DNA of 64,000 nucleotides from PALSA-607 sp963825425 (GTDB taxonomy: Bacteria > Actinomycetota > Actinomycetes > Acidothermales > Acidothermaceae). The notes beneath the pieces were generated by a model. It saw only the letters and a program-made list of their open reading frames with translations, searched no databases and was not told the DNA's origin. Made by a program: the position numbers and the translations under genes. Location: NCBI GenBank assembly GCA_963825425.1, contig CAWGTF010000013.1, forward strand, positions 124,001 through 188,000. Direction: 5' to 3'. Below, one piece after another: positions 1-11,007 of the stretch (positions within the stretch are counted from its first letter, which is position 1; each line of letters starts with the position of its first letter).

Positions 1-22
1 TGAGCTCGTCGTTGGGGTTCAC
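1..22 (-). CDS. 5' end of an unidentified gene running off the left edge
   Basis: On the minus strand a GAGGAG ribosome binding site (about positions 28-33) lies six bases before a GTG that would start a protein V/M-N-P-N-D-E-L and then leaves the window. Only seven codons are visible, so no function can be given. The call rests only on the good spacing of the Shine-Dalgarno sequence and start codon. It would be divergent from the DUF222/HNH gene that follows. Confidence 0.35.
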
Positions 23-266
23 GTCCGCTCCTCGTGTTCGTCACCGTGTCGATGTCGCCGTCAACACACACCGGCAACCGCTACGACTTACGGTGCCCGC
101 GGAAGCTGGAGGTTTCCTGTGACAAACATGAAAGCAACCGAAGAAATCCAGCCCGCGTCCACTCGCGCTCCGCCCCGCTTGTGCACATGCCGGTGGTTCG
201 TGCACAGCTTTCGAGGTGCAGGCGTTCGGTCGGAAAGTGTCGGTGGGGGTGGATAGCTTGCTTGCA

Positions 267-1600
267 TGTTGGTCGCCGAGGTTGATGTCGCCGGGGATGT
301 GTTGCCGGACGACGATGGCTGGGCGTCGTTGGAGGAGCTGCTGGAGTTCGAGCCTGGTCCGGCGATGATCGGGTACTTGTCGAGCCTCGATGTCGACGGA
401 GCTTGATGAACGGTCGGCGTCGGTGGTGTTGCAGTTGGTGGAGCGCCAGCAGGCGTGGATCGCGGAGCTTGCGGTGCGGGTGACGGCTCGGTTGGCGGGT
501 CCGACGCCGCCACCGGATCCGGACAGCACGGATCCGTTGGGCCGCGACAGCATCGACTTGGGCGCCAACTTGGTGGCCGCCACGTTGGGGATGACCACCG
601 GTGGGGCGCAGACCCGGGTTGATGTGGCGCGGGTGATCACCGAGATCGCTGCCCGCGTGCCGGTTGGCGATGGCGGCCGGGTTCATGAGCTACCGGCAAG
701 CGTGGATCGTGGCGGAGGCGGTCACCGTCGCCGGGCTTGGTCAGCTCGGGGTCGCCGCGGTCGATGCGCGGGTCGCCTCGGTGGTCAAGGGTCAAAGTTG
801 GGCCGGGTTTCGGCGCACGCTGCGCCGCGCGGTGCTGGCCGCGAATCCGGATCTGGTGCTCGCCGAACACGCGCGGGCGGTGAAGTTCCGCTCGGTGGAC
901 AAGGTCGACTTCCCCGACGCGGTGATGAGCCAACTACAGATCACCATGTCCGCGATCGACGCCCAAACGGTGTGGCTCGGCCTCGACGCGACCGCAACCC
1001 AGTTACAGGCCGCGGCCAGGGCGGCCGGCCTGATCGATGAGGGCATCGACGCCTACCGCGCCGACGCGCTGCTCGCCTGGGCGAACAATGCGCTGGCCGA
1101 CCCGAAAGCACCCGCGGCGGCACGGGCGCCGCCATCAGGTCCAGTTCATCACCGACCTCCCGAGCCTGCTCGGGCTGGCCGACAACCCCGCCGAGTTGCT
1201 CGGCTACGGCCCGATCCCGGCCGCCCTGGTGCGCGACCGGGCCGCCCAAGGCGGACTGGCGGCGGCTCATCGTCGAACCGGTCACCGGCTATGCTACTCG
1301 ACTACGGCACCGTCAGTCTACCGGCCACCCGCCGAACTCGCCGACTACGTGATGGCCCGCGACCGGCGCTGCCGGTTCCCCGGCTGCAACACCCGCGCCA
1401 CCTACTGCGACATCGACCACAACATCCCCGCCCCCCGCGGCGACACCTCAGCGGCCAACTGCTGCTGTCTCTGCCGGCGCCATCACCGACTGAAAACCTT
1501 CGGCGACTGGACCGTCAAACTCAAACCCGACGGCTCCTGTTTGTGGACATCACCTTGCGGCCGCCAATTCGTCTCCGACCCACCACCCCAACTCGACTGA
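267..1600 (+). CDS. DUF222 / HNH endonuclease domain protein (frameshifted)
   Basis: This is a member of the actinobacterial DUF222-HNH (13E12-like) family, putative nucleases often linked to mobile DNA. The N-terminal half carries the helical DUF222 region, including SYRQAWIVAEAV near position 690. The C-terminal third has the diagnostic ARDRRCRFPGC, then CDIDHNIP and CCLCRRHHRLK, which together make the zinc-knuckle HNH (beta-beta-alpha metal) nuclease with its catalytic His. The protein is spread over all three plus frames with breaks near 395, 660, 1110, 1265 and 1315, yet homologous segments join without missing domains. At least five indels in 1.3 kb is the worst density in the window, so true decay plus sequence error is possible. 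The ATG at 267 is the first start that gives MLVAEVDVAGD; the true start may differ. Confidence 0.75.
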
Positions 1601-1676
1601 CGTGTCGATAAGGCTGCGTCGGTAGCTCGACTAGGTCGTCGAGTGCGGACCGCCGATTTGCGGCGCCAGCGACCAG

Positions 1677-2502
1677 TTATGCGAGGAACGCTCGCAACAG
1701 TGCGGCGGTGCCGTCGAGATGTTCGGCCATCGCGTCACGTGCTGCCTTCGGATCTCCCGCGAGTACGGCTTGCACGATCCGCGCGTGCTGCTGGTTCGAG
1801 TGGACGATGTTGCGCGGCAGTAGCGGAATCGCATCGAGCAGGTCGTTCACCCGCACTCGCGCGTCGGCAACGGCCGACGCCAGAGACGGCGATCCCGACA
1901 GCTCGGCGATCGCTAGGTGCAGCCGCGAGTCGGCCGGCCGGTATCCGGCGAGCGGGGCATCGAAGCAGGCGTTCTGCAATCGCAAGCAGACGCGCCCGCT
2001 CCCCCGCCCGAAGGCTTCGCCGGGCAGCACTTTGGGCCGCACCCGACTCGACAGCGAGCCGGAAGGCCAGTGCATCTTCCAGATCATTGCGCGCCGCGGC
2101 AGACGGCTTGAGGCGCCGGCTGCGCGCACCCGGAACCGAGTCGGTGACCACGAACGTCCCCCCGCTACGCCCGCGACGAGACTCGAGGTAGCCGGCTTCG
2201 CGAAGTGACCCGATCGCCTCGCGCAATGTCTCCCGGCTCACCCGCAACCGGTTCGCGAGATCGCGTTCGGCGGGCAGTCGTTCACCGGGTCGCACCACGC
2301 CGAGCTTGATGGTGTGCAGCAGCCGCTCGACCGTTTCTTCGAATGCGTTGCCGCTGCGAATCGGCCGCAGAACCGGGGCGAATAGGGACGGCTCCACCGA
2401 CAATCCTGCGTCCGATGTGGGCATCTCGGAGGTCGGCGAAGCGGCGACGCGCGGCGAGACGTCGAGCGCCGCGGAGGTTGCGGCATTACGCGACAGGCTC
2501 AC
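1677..2502 (-). CDS. FadR-type GntR family transcriptional regulator (one frameshift)
   Basis: A one-component DNA-binding repressor of the FadR subfamily, about 275 aa as usual for the family. Residues about 55-120 hold the winged helix-turn-helix (ERDLANRLRVSRETLREAI, then GYLESRRGRSGGTFV in the wing). The rest is an all-helical FCD ligand-binding domain ending in DAMAEHLDGTAALLRAFLA. The frame changes near 1978 inside the FCD domain and the second part continues cleanly. It is the last gene of a minus-strand block with SDR, aldehyde dehydrogenase, glutamine synthetase-like ligase and permease, starting 10 bases after the SDR stop, so it is probably the local regulator responding to the amine or an intermediate. 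FCD domains usually bind organic acids. Confidence 0.85.
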
Positions 2503-2511
2503 CGACGCATC

Positions 2512-3280
2512 CTAGAGCGGCGTAACGTACGCGCCGCTGATGCCGCCGTCGACGAGGAAGGTGGACGCCGTGATGAAAGACGAGTCGTCGCTAGCGAGGA
2601 AGGCAACTGCGGCCGCGATCTCCTCGGGCTCCGCGAAGCGACCGACCGGGATGTGGACCAGCCGCCGCGCCGCTCGCTCGGGATCCTTCGCGAACAGCTC
2701 CTGCAAGCAACGGCGTATTGACCGGTCCTGGGCAGAGCGCGTTCACCCGGATCCGTTCACGCGCAAACTGCACGCCGAGCTCGCGGCTCATCGCCAACAC
2801 GCCACCCTTGGACGCCGTGTAGCTGATCTGCGACGTCGCTGACCCCATCACAGCGACAAAGGACGCCGTGTTGATGATCGACCCACCGCCGCGCGCCTGC
2901 ATGTGCGGGATCGCGTACTTGCAGCACAGATAGACACTGGTCAGGTTCACCTCCTGCACTCGCCGCCACGCATCGATCTCGGTCGTGAGGATCGAGTCGT
3001 CGTCAGGCGGTGAGATGCCGGCATTGTTGAACGCAATGTCGAGCCCACCGAAGGTGTCGACCGCTGTCGCGTACATCGCCTGCACGTCGGCGTCCACTGT
3101 CACGTCGGCACGCACGAAGATGCCACCGACTTCGTCCGCCGCCGCCTTGCCGGCCAGTTCGTCGATGTCGACACACACGACCTTCGCACCTTCGGACGCA
3201 AAGCGACGAGCCGACGCGAGCCCGATGCCACTGCCGGCGCCGGTGATCACTGCGACCTTGTCCTGCAGGCGACCTGTCAC
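2512..3280 (-). CDS. SDR family NAD(P)-dependent oxidoreductase (one frameshift)
   Basis: A classical short-chain dehydrogenase of about 255 aa. It shows the Rossmann glycine motif TGAGSGIG near residue 15, the DVDI-like acidic end of strand 2 (VCVDID), NNAG, the catalytic Ser region (IINTASF) and the YxxxK pair in SYTASKGG, and it ends in FLVDGG. The frame shifts near 2712, just after the PG motif (CPGPVNTPLL). The chosen start is GTG at 3280, which has an AGGGGAG ribosome binding site a few bases upstream. That start lies in the second copy of a 17-bp tandem duplication that also contains the stop of the aldehyde dehydrogenase. Gene order resembles the Mycobacterium Rv2857c-Rv2860c cluster (SDR, aldehyde dehydrogenase, amidotransferase-like, GlnA4). 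The substrate is not known. Confidence 0.88.
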
Positions 3281-3306
3281 TTCGACTCCCCTGTCACTTC
3301 GACTCC
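3273..3306. repeat. 17-bp perfect tandem duplication at the ALDH stop / SDR start
   Basis: Positions 3273-3289 and 3290-3306 are identical. Read on the minus strand each copy holds GGAG, a short spacer and GTGACAGG, so a ribosome binding site plus start codon module is duplicated. The first copy supplies the aldehyde dehydrogenase stop (TGA inside GTGA) and the second supplies the SDR start. Confidence 0.9.
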
Positions 3307-4687
3307 TTCGTGGAGATGAACACGTTCTTGAGATCGGTGAAGGAATCGAGGGCGTCCGGGCCGAGTTCACGACCGAGCCCCGACTGCTTGAAGCCGCCGA
3401 ACGGAGTGCTGTAACGCACCGACGAATGGGAGTTCACCGAGAGGTTGCCCGATTCGACACCGCGAGCAACGCGCAGCGCTCGACCAAGGTTCTGCGACCA
3501 GATCGAGCCAGACAAACCGTAGTCGGTGTCGTTGGCGATCCGGATGGCATCGGCCTCGTCGTCGAACGGCACGACCGCGACCACCGGGCCGAACACCTCG
3601 TCGCGAAACACCGGCGCCGTATGGTCTTTCGGAATCACGACAGTCGGCGCGAACCAGAACCCTGGACCGTCGGGTGCCGAGCCGCGGAACGCGACGTCGG
3701 CGTCGTCGACGTAGGCCGCAACCATGGCCTTTTGATCGGCACTGATGAGAGGTCCCATCTCGCTCGCCTCGTCGCGCGGGTCGACGGACCTGAACACCAG
3801 CGACGGCAGGCTCAAACAGCGAGAGGAACCGGTCGAAGACGTTGCGTTGCACGAGTATTCGCGACCGCGCGCAACAGTCCTGGCCGGCGTTGTCGAATAC
3901 CGCATACGGCGCAGTGGCAGCCGCCTCCTCGAGGTCGGCATCGTCGAACACGATGTTCGCGCTCTTGCCACCGAGCTCGAGCGTCACCCGCTTCACCTGA
4001 TCCGCGCAGCCGGCCATGATGGCCTTGCCGACTTCGGTCGAGCCGGTGAAACAGATCTTGCGTACGGCCTGATGCGTAACAAACCGCTTGCCCGACAACA
4101 GACCCGCGCCCAGGCAGCACGGTGAATACGCCCTCAGGAATCCCCGCCTCGAGCGCGAGCTCGCCGAGTCGGATCGCTGTCAGCGGCGTCAGTTCGGCAG
4201 GCTTCAGCACGACGGTGTTGCCGGCCGCGAGCGCGGGCGCGAAGCCCCACCCGGCGATCGGCATCGGGAAGTTCCACGGCACGATCACGCCGACGACGCC
4301 GAGCGGCTCGCGAAACGTGACGTCGATGCCGCCGGCCACTGGAATCTGCCGTCCGAACATCCGCTCGGGCGCAGCGGAGTAGTAGGTCAGCACATCGCGA
4401 ACGTTGCCAGCTTCCCAACGTGCGTTGCCGATGGTGTGCCCAGAGTTCGCGACCTCGAGCTGCGCCAACTCTTCTGAGGCGCCATCGACGGCGTCGGCGA
4501 ACCGGCGAAGCAACCGACCACGATCGGCGGGCGCGACCGCACGCCACGACTCGAACGCGTCGGGCCGCACGGTCGATCGCGGCGTCCGTCTCCTGCAAGC
4601 CCACCAGCTGAATCGTCGTGACCAGCTGCGCCGTCGCAGGGTTGATGACGTCGTGTTCGATTGCAACGTCCGGAGCGCGTCGTCACA
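3294..4687 (-). CDS. Aldehyde dehydrogenase, NAD-dependent (ALDH superfamily; several frameshifts)
   Basis: Oxidises an aldehyde to the acid with NAD(P)+. In this pathway it probably acts on a gamma-glutamyl-aminoaldehyde. Visible family landmarks in order are the N-terminal VINPATAQLV strand (about 4640), PWNFPMPIAGW, KPAELTPLTA, the cofactor motif FTGSTEVGKAI, the catalytic Glu in LELGGKSANIVF, the nucleophile Cys in NAGQDCCARSR, DEVFGPV and PFGGFKQSGLGRE. Total length of about 460-465 codons fits. Breaks lie near 4590, 4070 and 3830. The best start is a GTG at 4687 overlapping the glutamine synthetase stop (GTGA), but an indel right after it hides the true N-terminus. The gene lies between the ligase and the SDR in one tight transcription unit. 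Confidence 0.88.
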
Positions 4688-6083
4688 GTCGCTCGAATCC
4701 TCTGACGCGCTCCCAGTCGGTCACCGACCGCTCGAACGCCGCGAGCTCGACGCGCGCGTTGTTCGCGTAGTGCGCGACCACCTCGGCACCGAACGCCGAC
4801 AGTGCGAGGTCGCTCTTCTCCCACAGTTCCAGGGCACCACGCAAAGTCGTCGGCAGGCGAGGGAAGTCGGCCACATACGCGTTCCCGGTAAATGCCGGCG
4901 GCAGCTCGAGTTCGTGCTCGATGCCGTACAGACCGGCGGCGATCATCGCGGCGACCGACAGATAGGGATTGGTGTCGGCACCCTGGAACTCGGTTCTCCA
5001 AGCGAAGGGACGACGGGGAGTGGCCGACGATGCGCAGCGCGCAGGTCCGGTTGTCACGACCCCAAGCGATCGCGGTCGGCGCGAAACTGCCTTCGACGTA
5101 GCGCTTGTAGCTGTTGATGTTCGGCGCGTAGAACAAGCGTCAGCTCGCGCAGCGCGTACAGCTGGCCGGCCAGAAACTGCTCGAACACCGGCGAGAACCC
5201 GTGCCGGTCGCTGTGCTGGTTTTCATGGCCGTCGCCGGCGAACACCGGCTCGCCGTCGAGGTCACGCAACGACAGGTGAATGTGGCAGGAGTTGCCTTCG
5301 CGCTCGTTGTACTTGGCCATGAAGGTCAGGCTCATGTCCTCCTGCGCAGCGATTTCCTTTGCACCTGTCTTGTAGATGCTGTGGTTGTCGCAGGTGACCA
5401 TGCGCCTCGTCGTAGAGGAAGGCGATCTCGTGTTGCCCGAGGTTGCATTCGCCCTTCGCCGACTCGACGCGCATCCCCGCGCCGTCCATGCCGTTTCGAA
5501 TGCGCCGCAGCAAGGGCTCTACTCGGCTGGTCCCGAGAATCGAGTAGTCGACGTTGTACTGGTTGGCTGGAACCAGGTCGTGGTACTTGCGGGAGAACGC
5601 GTCCTCGAAGCTGTCGCGGAACACGATGAACTCAAGCTCGGTACCAATCATCGCGCGCCAACCGCGTTCTTGTAGCCGGTCGAGCTGAGATCGCAGAATG
5701 CCCCGCGGCGACGCGACGATCGGGGCACCCTGGTCGTCGAGGAGGTCGCACATCAGCAGGACAGTGCCCTCGTGCCACGGCACTCGGCGCATCGTCGACA
5801 GATCGGGCCGCATCACGAAGTCGCCATACCCCGACTCCCACGACGACATCGCGTATCCGTCGACGGTATTCATTTCGACGTCGACCGCGAGCAGGTAGTT
5901 GCACCCCTCGGTGTCGTTCTCGACGACTTGGTCGAGGAAGAACCGCCCGGTCAGGCGCTTGCCTTGCAGGCGGCCCTGCATGTCGGGCAGCACGATCAAC
6001 ACCGTGTCGATCGTTCCGGCATCCACCTCGATGCGCAGTTGCTCGACGCTGATCAACCCTTGGCGCGGGGAGTTCTCAGACAC
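4683..6083 (-). CDS. Glutamine synthetase-like ligase (GlnA4 / gamma-glutamyl amine synthetase type; frameshifted)
   Basis: ATP-dependent ligase of the glutamine synthetase superfamily. The beta-grasp N-terminus (IDTVLIVLPDMQGRLQGKRL) and the catalytic core (GTELEFIVF, GECNLGQHEIAF, HIHLSLRDLDG, NSYKRYVEGSFAP) are all present. The N-terminal tryptophan-rich loop typical of ammonium-using GlnA is replaced by the short form seen in GlnA3/GlnA4 and PuuA proteins, which join glutamate to polyamines or ethanolamine. About 466 codons. Frame changes occur near 5400, 5130 and 5050. The ATG at 6083 (MSENSPRQG) is preceded by AGGAGGATT, a strong ribosome binding site. Neighbours (permease, aldehyde dehydrogenase, C26 hydrolase) point to catabolism by gamma-glutamylation rather than nitrogen assimilation. 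Exact amine substrate is inferred, not shown. Confidence 0.88.
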
Positions 6084-6193
6084 CGCAAATCCTCCTGACT
6101 CTCGACGCCTCGTGCCGGTTGTGTCGTCGAACCGGGCAGTGCGAGTGTCAGCGATTCACGCCGACACTCGCACCGACATCCCGGCAGCCGCAC

Positions 6194-7802
6194 CTACCCG
6201 AGCGACGAGAGTTCCGCCTCGATCGCCGCGAGCTCTTCTGGAGTTCCCTGCACCTTCGGACCGGTGAACCACTTGCGGGCTGACACCAGCCAGTAGATAC
6301 CGGCGAACCCGATGACCGCGACGACAGCGACAGGAGCGAAGTTCCAGCTGTTGAGCCCGGCCGGGTGAAAACTGCGGCAGCATCAGCGGGAAGCAGATGA
6401 CGACGACCCACACCACAGCAAGTCCAGCCGATGATCGGACTCCACTTACCAAGCTGCCACGGGCCGGGAGTGAAGTTCAGACCCACGCATCCGGCGTAGC
6501 AGCACCGGAATGACGTAGGAGATGTAGAGCCCGACGACCGCGACGGAGACGATGGCGAAGAACGCGACAGAGTACGCCCTTGTTCTGGTACAGCGACGGC
6601 ACGCCGAGGATGAACGCGCCCACGACCGCGAACCAGATGGAGTTCGTTGGCGTGCGGGTGCGCTTGTTCACCTTGTGCCAGAACCTGCGAGCCCGGCATC
6701 GCACCGTCGCGGGAGAACGCGTAGATCATCCGCGAGTTGGCGGTCACCGACGCCATGCCGCAGAAGAACTGCGCGACGAGGCAGATCAGGATCAGGAACT
6801 CGGCGGCGTGGCGCCCGATCGACGCGACCCACAGCACGCCCGGTGCATTGATGCCGGCGCCGGCCGCACCGACGTAAGCGTCGCTGCCGATCGCGTACGG
6901 AATCGCGTACGTCAGACCGATCATCAACACGAGGCCGGCCACGACCGACACCCAGATCGAGGTCATGATGCCGCGCGGCCCGCTGCGTGGCGGCGTCGCG
7001 GGTTTCTTCCGTCATGTGGGCGGACGCGTCGTACCCGGTCAGCGTGTACTGCGCCATCATCAGACCGACGAGAACGACCCAGATCGCGTGGCCACCGAAA
7101 GCCCCAGCCGAGACCGTCGTAGTACTTGGTGAAGACGTTCGACAGCGACTGGTGCTTGTGCGCGTCGGGCAGGATGAACAGTGCGCCGACGATGACGACG
7201 ACGCCGGTGAGGTGCCACCAGACGCTGATGTTGTTCAGCTGGCGATGACGTTGACGCCCAGCGTGTTGAGGATGCCGTGCACGATGAGGACGATCGTGTA
7301 GATCACGAACAGGCTCTTGCGGCGTCGCCGGTGAACCCGGTCGTCAGGTTCAGGAAGAAGCCGAGGAACGTCGCCATCCCGAAGTCGATCGACGCGGTGA
7401 CGGCGACCTGGCCGAGCAGGTTGAACCAGCCGGTGAACCAACTCCACACCGGAGCCTTGCCCTCAGGCGCGAGCTTCGCCGCCCAGTAGTAGAGGCCGCC
7501 GGCAGTCGGAAAGCTCGAGCACACCTCGGCCATGCCCGCGCCGACGAGCATGACCATGCCGCCCGACGAACAGCCAGCCCCAGATGATGATCCGCGGGCC
7601 CGCCTGCGACCATGCCGAGGTAGTACGTCGTGATGCCGCCGGTCAGGATCGAGATGATCGTGAACGAGACGGCGAAGTTGGAGAACCAGCCCATGCCACG
7701 GTGCAGCTCCTGGGCATAGCCGAGCTCGTGCAAACGCTTCTCGTCCGCGTTCATGACGGAAACGCCGGACGGACTGGTGGGACGAGACTCCGTGACTCGG
7801 AC
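6194..7802 (-). CDS. APC superfamily amino acid/amine permease (many frameshifts)
   Basis: A 12-helix APC-type transporter of about 520 aa. It begins with the cytoplasmic LHELGYAQELHRGMGWFSNFAVSFTIISI segment and then helices including PTAGGLYYWAAKLAPEG (the conserved helix 2 region), YTLTGYDASAHMTEETRDA, ASVTANSRMIYAFSRDGAMPG and NSIWFAVVGAFILGVPSLY, ending ...AIEAELSSLG. This subgroup carries GABA, polyamine and other amines. The coding path changes frame at least seven times (about 7590, 7320, 7230, 7110, 6985, 6700, 6580, 6370). Two starts are possible: ATG 7802, with the ribosome binding site GAAGGAAG but then out of frame, or ATG 7754 in the long frame (MNADEKRL). It lies 110 bases upstream of the ligase and probably imports the substrate of the pathway. 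Confidence 0.82.
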
Positions 7803-7945
7803 ATCCCGCTTCCTTCCTCGATGGGAGGGTGGCTTATTGGTCTGGTAGCGGACCATAGCCCCGCCCACAGCGGACGGCAAGGGGTAGCGAGAACGCGAAC
7901 GTTCGCGTCAGCGGCAGGTCAACGGCACGGACGTCGGTACCACGA

Positions 7946-8685
7946 CTACGCGGACGCCGGTGCGGATCGCGACTGCGAAGCGGCCGCCCGCTCGGCGGCG
8001 ATGCCAACGAAGGCTTCGAAGAGCCTGCGGTCTTCGAGTTGCTCGGGATGCCACTGGACGCCGAACACCGGCCGACCGTCGGCCGCTTCGAGTGCCTCCG
8101 GCGTCCCGTCGTCGGCGCGGCCAACGATCCGAAGACCAGGCGCCACCCGGTCGACGGCCTGGTGGTGATGACACGCCGTGGGCACGCCGGCGCCCAATGT
8201 GCGGCCGATCCAGCTGTCGGGATCGAGGGTGACGGCCCGGGTGCTGAAGACCCCACGCCCCTCGGCGTGCGGCAAGACCCCTTCAATCTCAGGCAAATGC
8301 TGGATCAGATCACCACCGAGTGCGACGTTGAGCACCTGCAGCCCACGGCAGATGCCGAGCACGGGGACGCCGTGCTTCGACAGCTGCGCGGACGAGTGCG
8401 AGCTCGGCGTTGTCGCGGTCGACCCGAAATGGTCCCGCAGCCGGGTGCGCCTCCGCGTGCGTACGCCGCTGGATCGACGTCGGCACCGCCGCTGATCAAC
8501 AAACCGTCGAGCGCACGCAGTACGTCGAGCACTCCGGAGTCGGCCGGCGGCACCAGGACGACCGCACCTCCACTCGAGGCGACGGCGTCGGTGTACAGGG
8601 TCGACTGGATGTCCGCCAACCGGTCCCACACGCCCCAGCGAGCGTTCTCACGGTACGTCGTGAGCCCGATGATCGGTCGTCCCAT
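7946..8685 (-). CDS. Gamma-glutamyl-amine hydrolase, peptidase C26 (PuuD-like; frameshifted)
   Basis: A class I glutamine-amidotransferase-fold hydrolase that would release glutamate from a gamma-glutamylated product such as gamma-glutamyl-GABA, the last step of a Puu-type pathway. The start MGRPIIGLTTYRENARWGVWD is typical. The motifs LDGLLISGGADVDP, GVPVLGICRGLQ with the nucleophile Cys, and GVQWHPEQ with the catalytic His are all visible, giving about 245 aa. Frame breaks lie near 8465 and 8395, between the SGGADVDP motif and the catalytic Cys. It is the first gene of the block, about 145 bases upstream of the permease. Actinobacterial GlnA4 clusters regularly include this family (as in Mycobacterium Rv2859c). 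Confidence 0.87.
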
Positions 8686-8764
8686 GACCTCGTCCTTCGA
8701 TCGCTCGCCCTGCCACCCGCCGGCCCGCAAAAGGTATCGCAGCAGACCATTCAGGTCTCAACAA

Positions 8765-11007
8765 TCAGCTTTCAAGGATAGTGCCGAGCCCGGCCGGCAA
8801 CGGCTCGCTGTGCACGATCCGTAGCCGCTGCGTGGGGCGGGTCAGCGCGACGTAGAGGTCGTTCGCGCCGCGAGCCGACGCCGCGAGAATGCCGGGCCGG
8901 CTCGACCAGCACGACCGCGTCGAACTCCAGGCCCTTGGCCTGACTCACCGCGAGCACTCCGACAGGCGCGTCGAGGGCACCCGAGCCGGAGGCCACCGAC
9001 CCGGCCGGCAACGACGCGGCCAGCGCGCGCAGCAGCGAGCCAACCTGCGCGGCCGGCGCGATGACGGCGAGCCTGCCGTCACCGAGTCGGTCGAGTTCGG
9101 CGCGCACCACATCCACGATCGCGTCGACGTCACCCGGCTGGATCTGGTGAGCCGTCGGCGGCACGTCACCATCGCGCACCGAGCGCGGCGCGGTCGCTGA
9201 GACACCGGCGGCCTCGAGCATGGCCGATGCCAAGGTCATGACCTGGGCCGGTGTGCGGTAGTTGACCGTCAGCTCAGTCAGCCGCCAGCGATCCTCGACG
9301 TAGGGATCCAAGACCTCGGCCCACGAGCGCGCACCTGCCGCCGAGCCGGTCTGCGCGATATCGCCGACTAGGGTCATCGACTTCGCCGGACAGCGCCGCA
9401 TCAGCAGCCGCCACGCCATCGCCGACAGCTCCTGCGCTTCGTCGACGACGACATGCCCGTAGGCCCACGTTCGGTCCACGGCGGCTCGCTCCGCAGCGCT
9501 CAGGATCGGTCCTTCGTCGGCGAACCGACCAGCCAGCGCCTCGGCACTCACGAGCCCGCCTGCGCCGCCGGAAATCTGCAGCGCACCCTTCGCGTACTCG
9601 ATTTCGGCCTGCCGTTGCTGGGCTGCCTGGCGTTTGAGCTCGTAGCCGCCGGTGTCGTCGTCGCCCAGCAGTTCGGCAGCCTCGTCGAGCAAAGGAATGT
9701 CGGAGACGGTCCACGGGGCACCGCGGTCACGACGAAGCAACGCCAGCTGCGCGTCGTCCAGATGGGGTGCGGCGGCGGCCAACCGATGCGGCTCGGCGTA
9801 CAGACCTTCGAGCAAGCTCTGCGGCGTCATCGGCATCCAGGTCAGATTCACCTCGCGTCGCACGTCGGGTGATTCGCGCAGGTCGGCGAGCAGCTCGGGG
9901 CGGTTGTCAGGCGACAGTTGGACGCCGAGCAGGCGGGCGTACTGCGACGCCAACCCGTCGAGAATCTCCTTCACATAAGACACCCGCGCGAGATTGTGCG
10001 GCCGGCGATTGCGGCGCGCGTGCGCGCGAGCGGCCGCAACAACGTGCGGACGCAATATCAGCTGGTGACCCTCGACGTTCAGCATGCGCGGGCCATCAGG
10101 AATTCGTTGCCGTTGCTCGACGGCGGCCGCAATTACGCCTGCCATGCGAACGTCGCCCTTCAACGCAACAACTTCGGCGACATCGTCAGACGTCGCGACG
10201 ACTCCGGGCACCAACTCGCCGGGGGTCACCATCACGACGCCGGTTTCGCCAAGCGATGGCAGCACTTTCTCGATATAGCGCAGGAAAGTCTGGTTCGGTC
10301 CGACCAGCAGCACGCCGCTCCTGGCCAGCCGCTCGCGGTGCGTGTACAGCAGGTACGCCGCACGATGCAGTGCCACCGCGGTCTTTCCGGTACCCGGACC
10401 CGCCCTGAACCACCAGCACTCCAGGCAGTTCTGCCCTGATGACGTCGTCCTGCTCGGCCTGGATCGTCGCCACGATGTCGCCCATGCGACCGGTTCGTTT
10501 TGCGTTGAGGGCGGCCAGCAGCGCGCCCTCGCCCGACAGCGTCGAGAGGTCACTCGCCTCGAGCCCGTCGAGATCGAGCACCTCGTCTTCGATCGCCGTC
10601 ACCGCTCGGTTGCGCGTCGTCAGGTGGCGGCGGCGGACCACGTCGCCAGGCGAGGCGGCGGTTGCCTGGTAGAACAGCCTGGCCGCGGGCGCGCGCCAGT
10701 CGATAAGCAGCTGGTGCCGGTCCTCGTCGGACAATCCGATGCGCCCGACATATCGACGTCCCTCTTGCACTGTGTCGAATCGCCCGAACACCAGCCGGTC
10801 CTCGACGGCACGCAGTTGTGAGAGGCGCTGCTCGTACAGGCCCGCGAACGAATCGCGCTCGGAGCGGTTCTGATGAGTGCCCGAAGGCGCAGTAGCGCGG
10901 ACGGCGATCAGCTCGCGTTCGGTCCGATCGCGCAGCTCATCGAGCCTGGAGTACAAGCGGTCGACGTACTGCTGCTCGCGCACGAGTTCGGTCTCTACGT
11001 CGGCCAC
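8765..11007 (-). CDS. HelR/HelD-like superfamily 1 helicase (RNA polymerase-associated; frameshifted)
   Basis: About 747 aa. The N-terminus is a charged coiled coil (residues 1-70), followed by the HelD-type signature IDWRAPAARLFYQA near residue 102 and the Walker A GPGTGKTAVAL near residue 207. Later come VVVDEAQELSAMAWRLL (Walker B and DEAQ), GDIAQTGS, VNYRTPAQVM and AKGLEFDAVVLVEP (motif V region). HelD proteins of this class bind RNA polymerase and dissociate stalled complexes; the actinobacterial form HelR can displace rifampicin-bound polymerase. A single extra G in a GGG run breaks the frame inside Walker A (about 10395) and another indel near 8885 hides the real C-terminus (...LPAGLGTILES). 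It is divergent from the ABC exporter. Not UvrD or PcrA, which lack the DWRAP segment. Confidence 0.85.

Noticed and set aside
267..1600. Insertion sequence or integrase
   Set aside because: Motifs are DUF222 plus HNH, and I saw no terminal inverted repeats or target-site duplications around the gene.
4683..6083. Primary ammonium-assimilating glutamine synthetase GlnA1
   Set aside because: Short N-terminal form and a catabolic neighbourhood (permease, aldehyde dehydrogenase, C26 hydrolase) fit the gamma-glutamyl amine ligases better.
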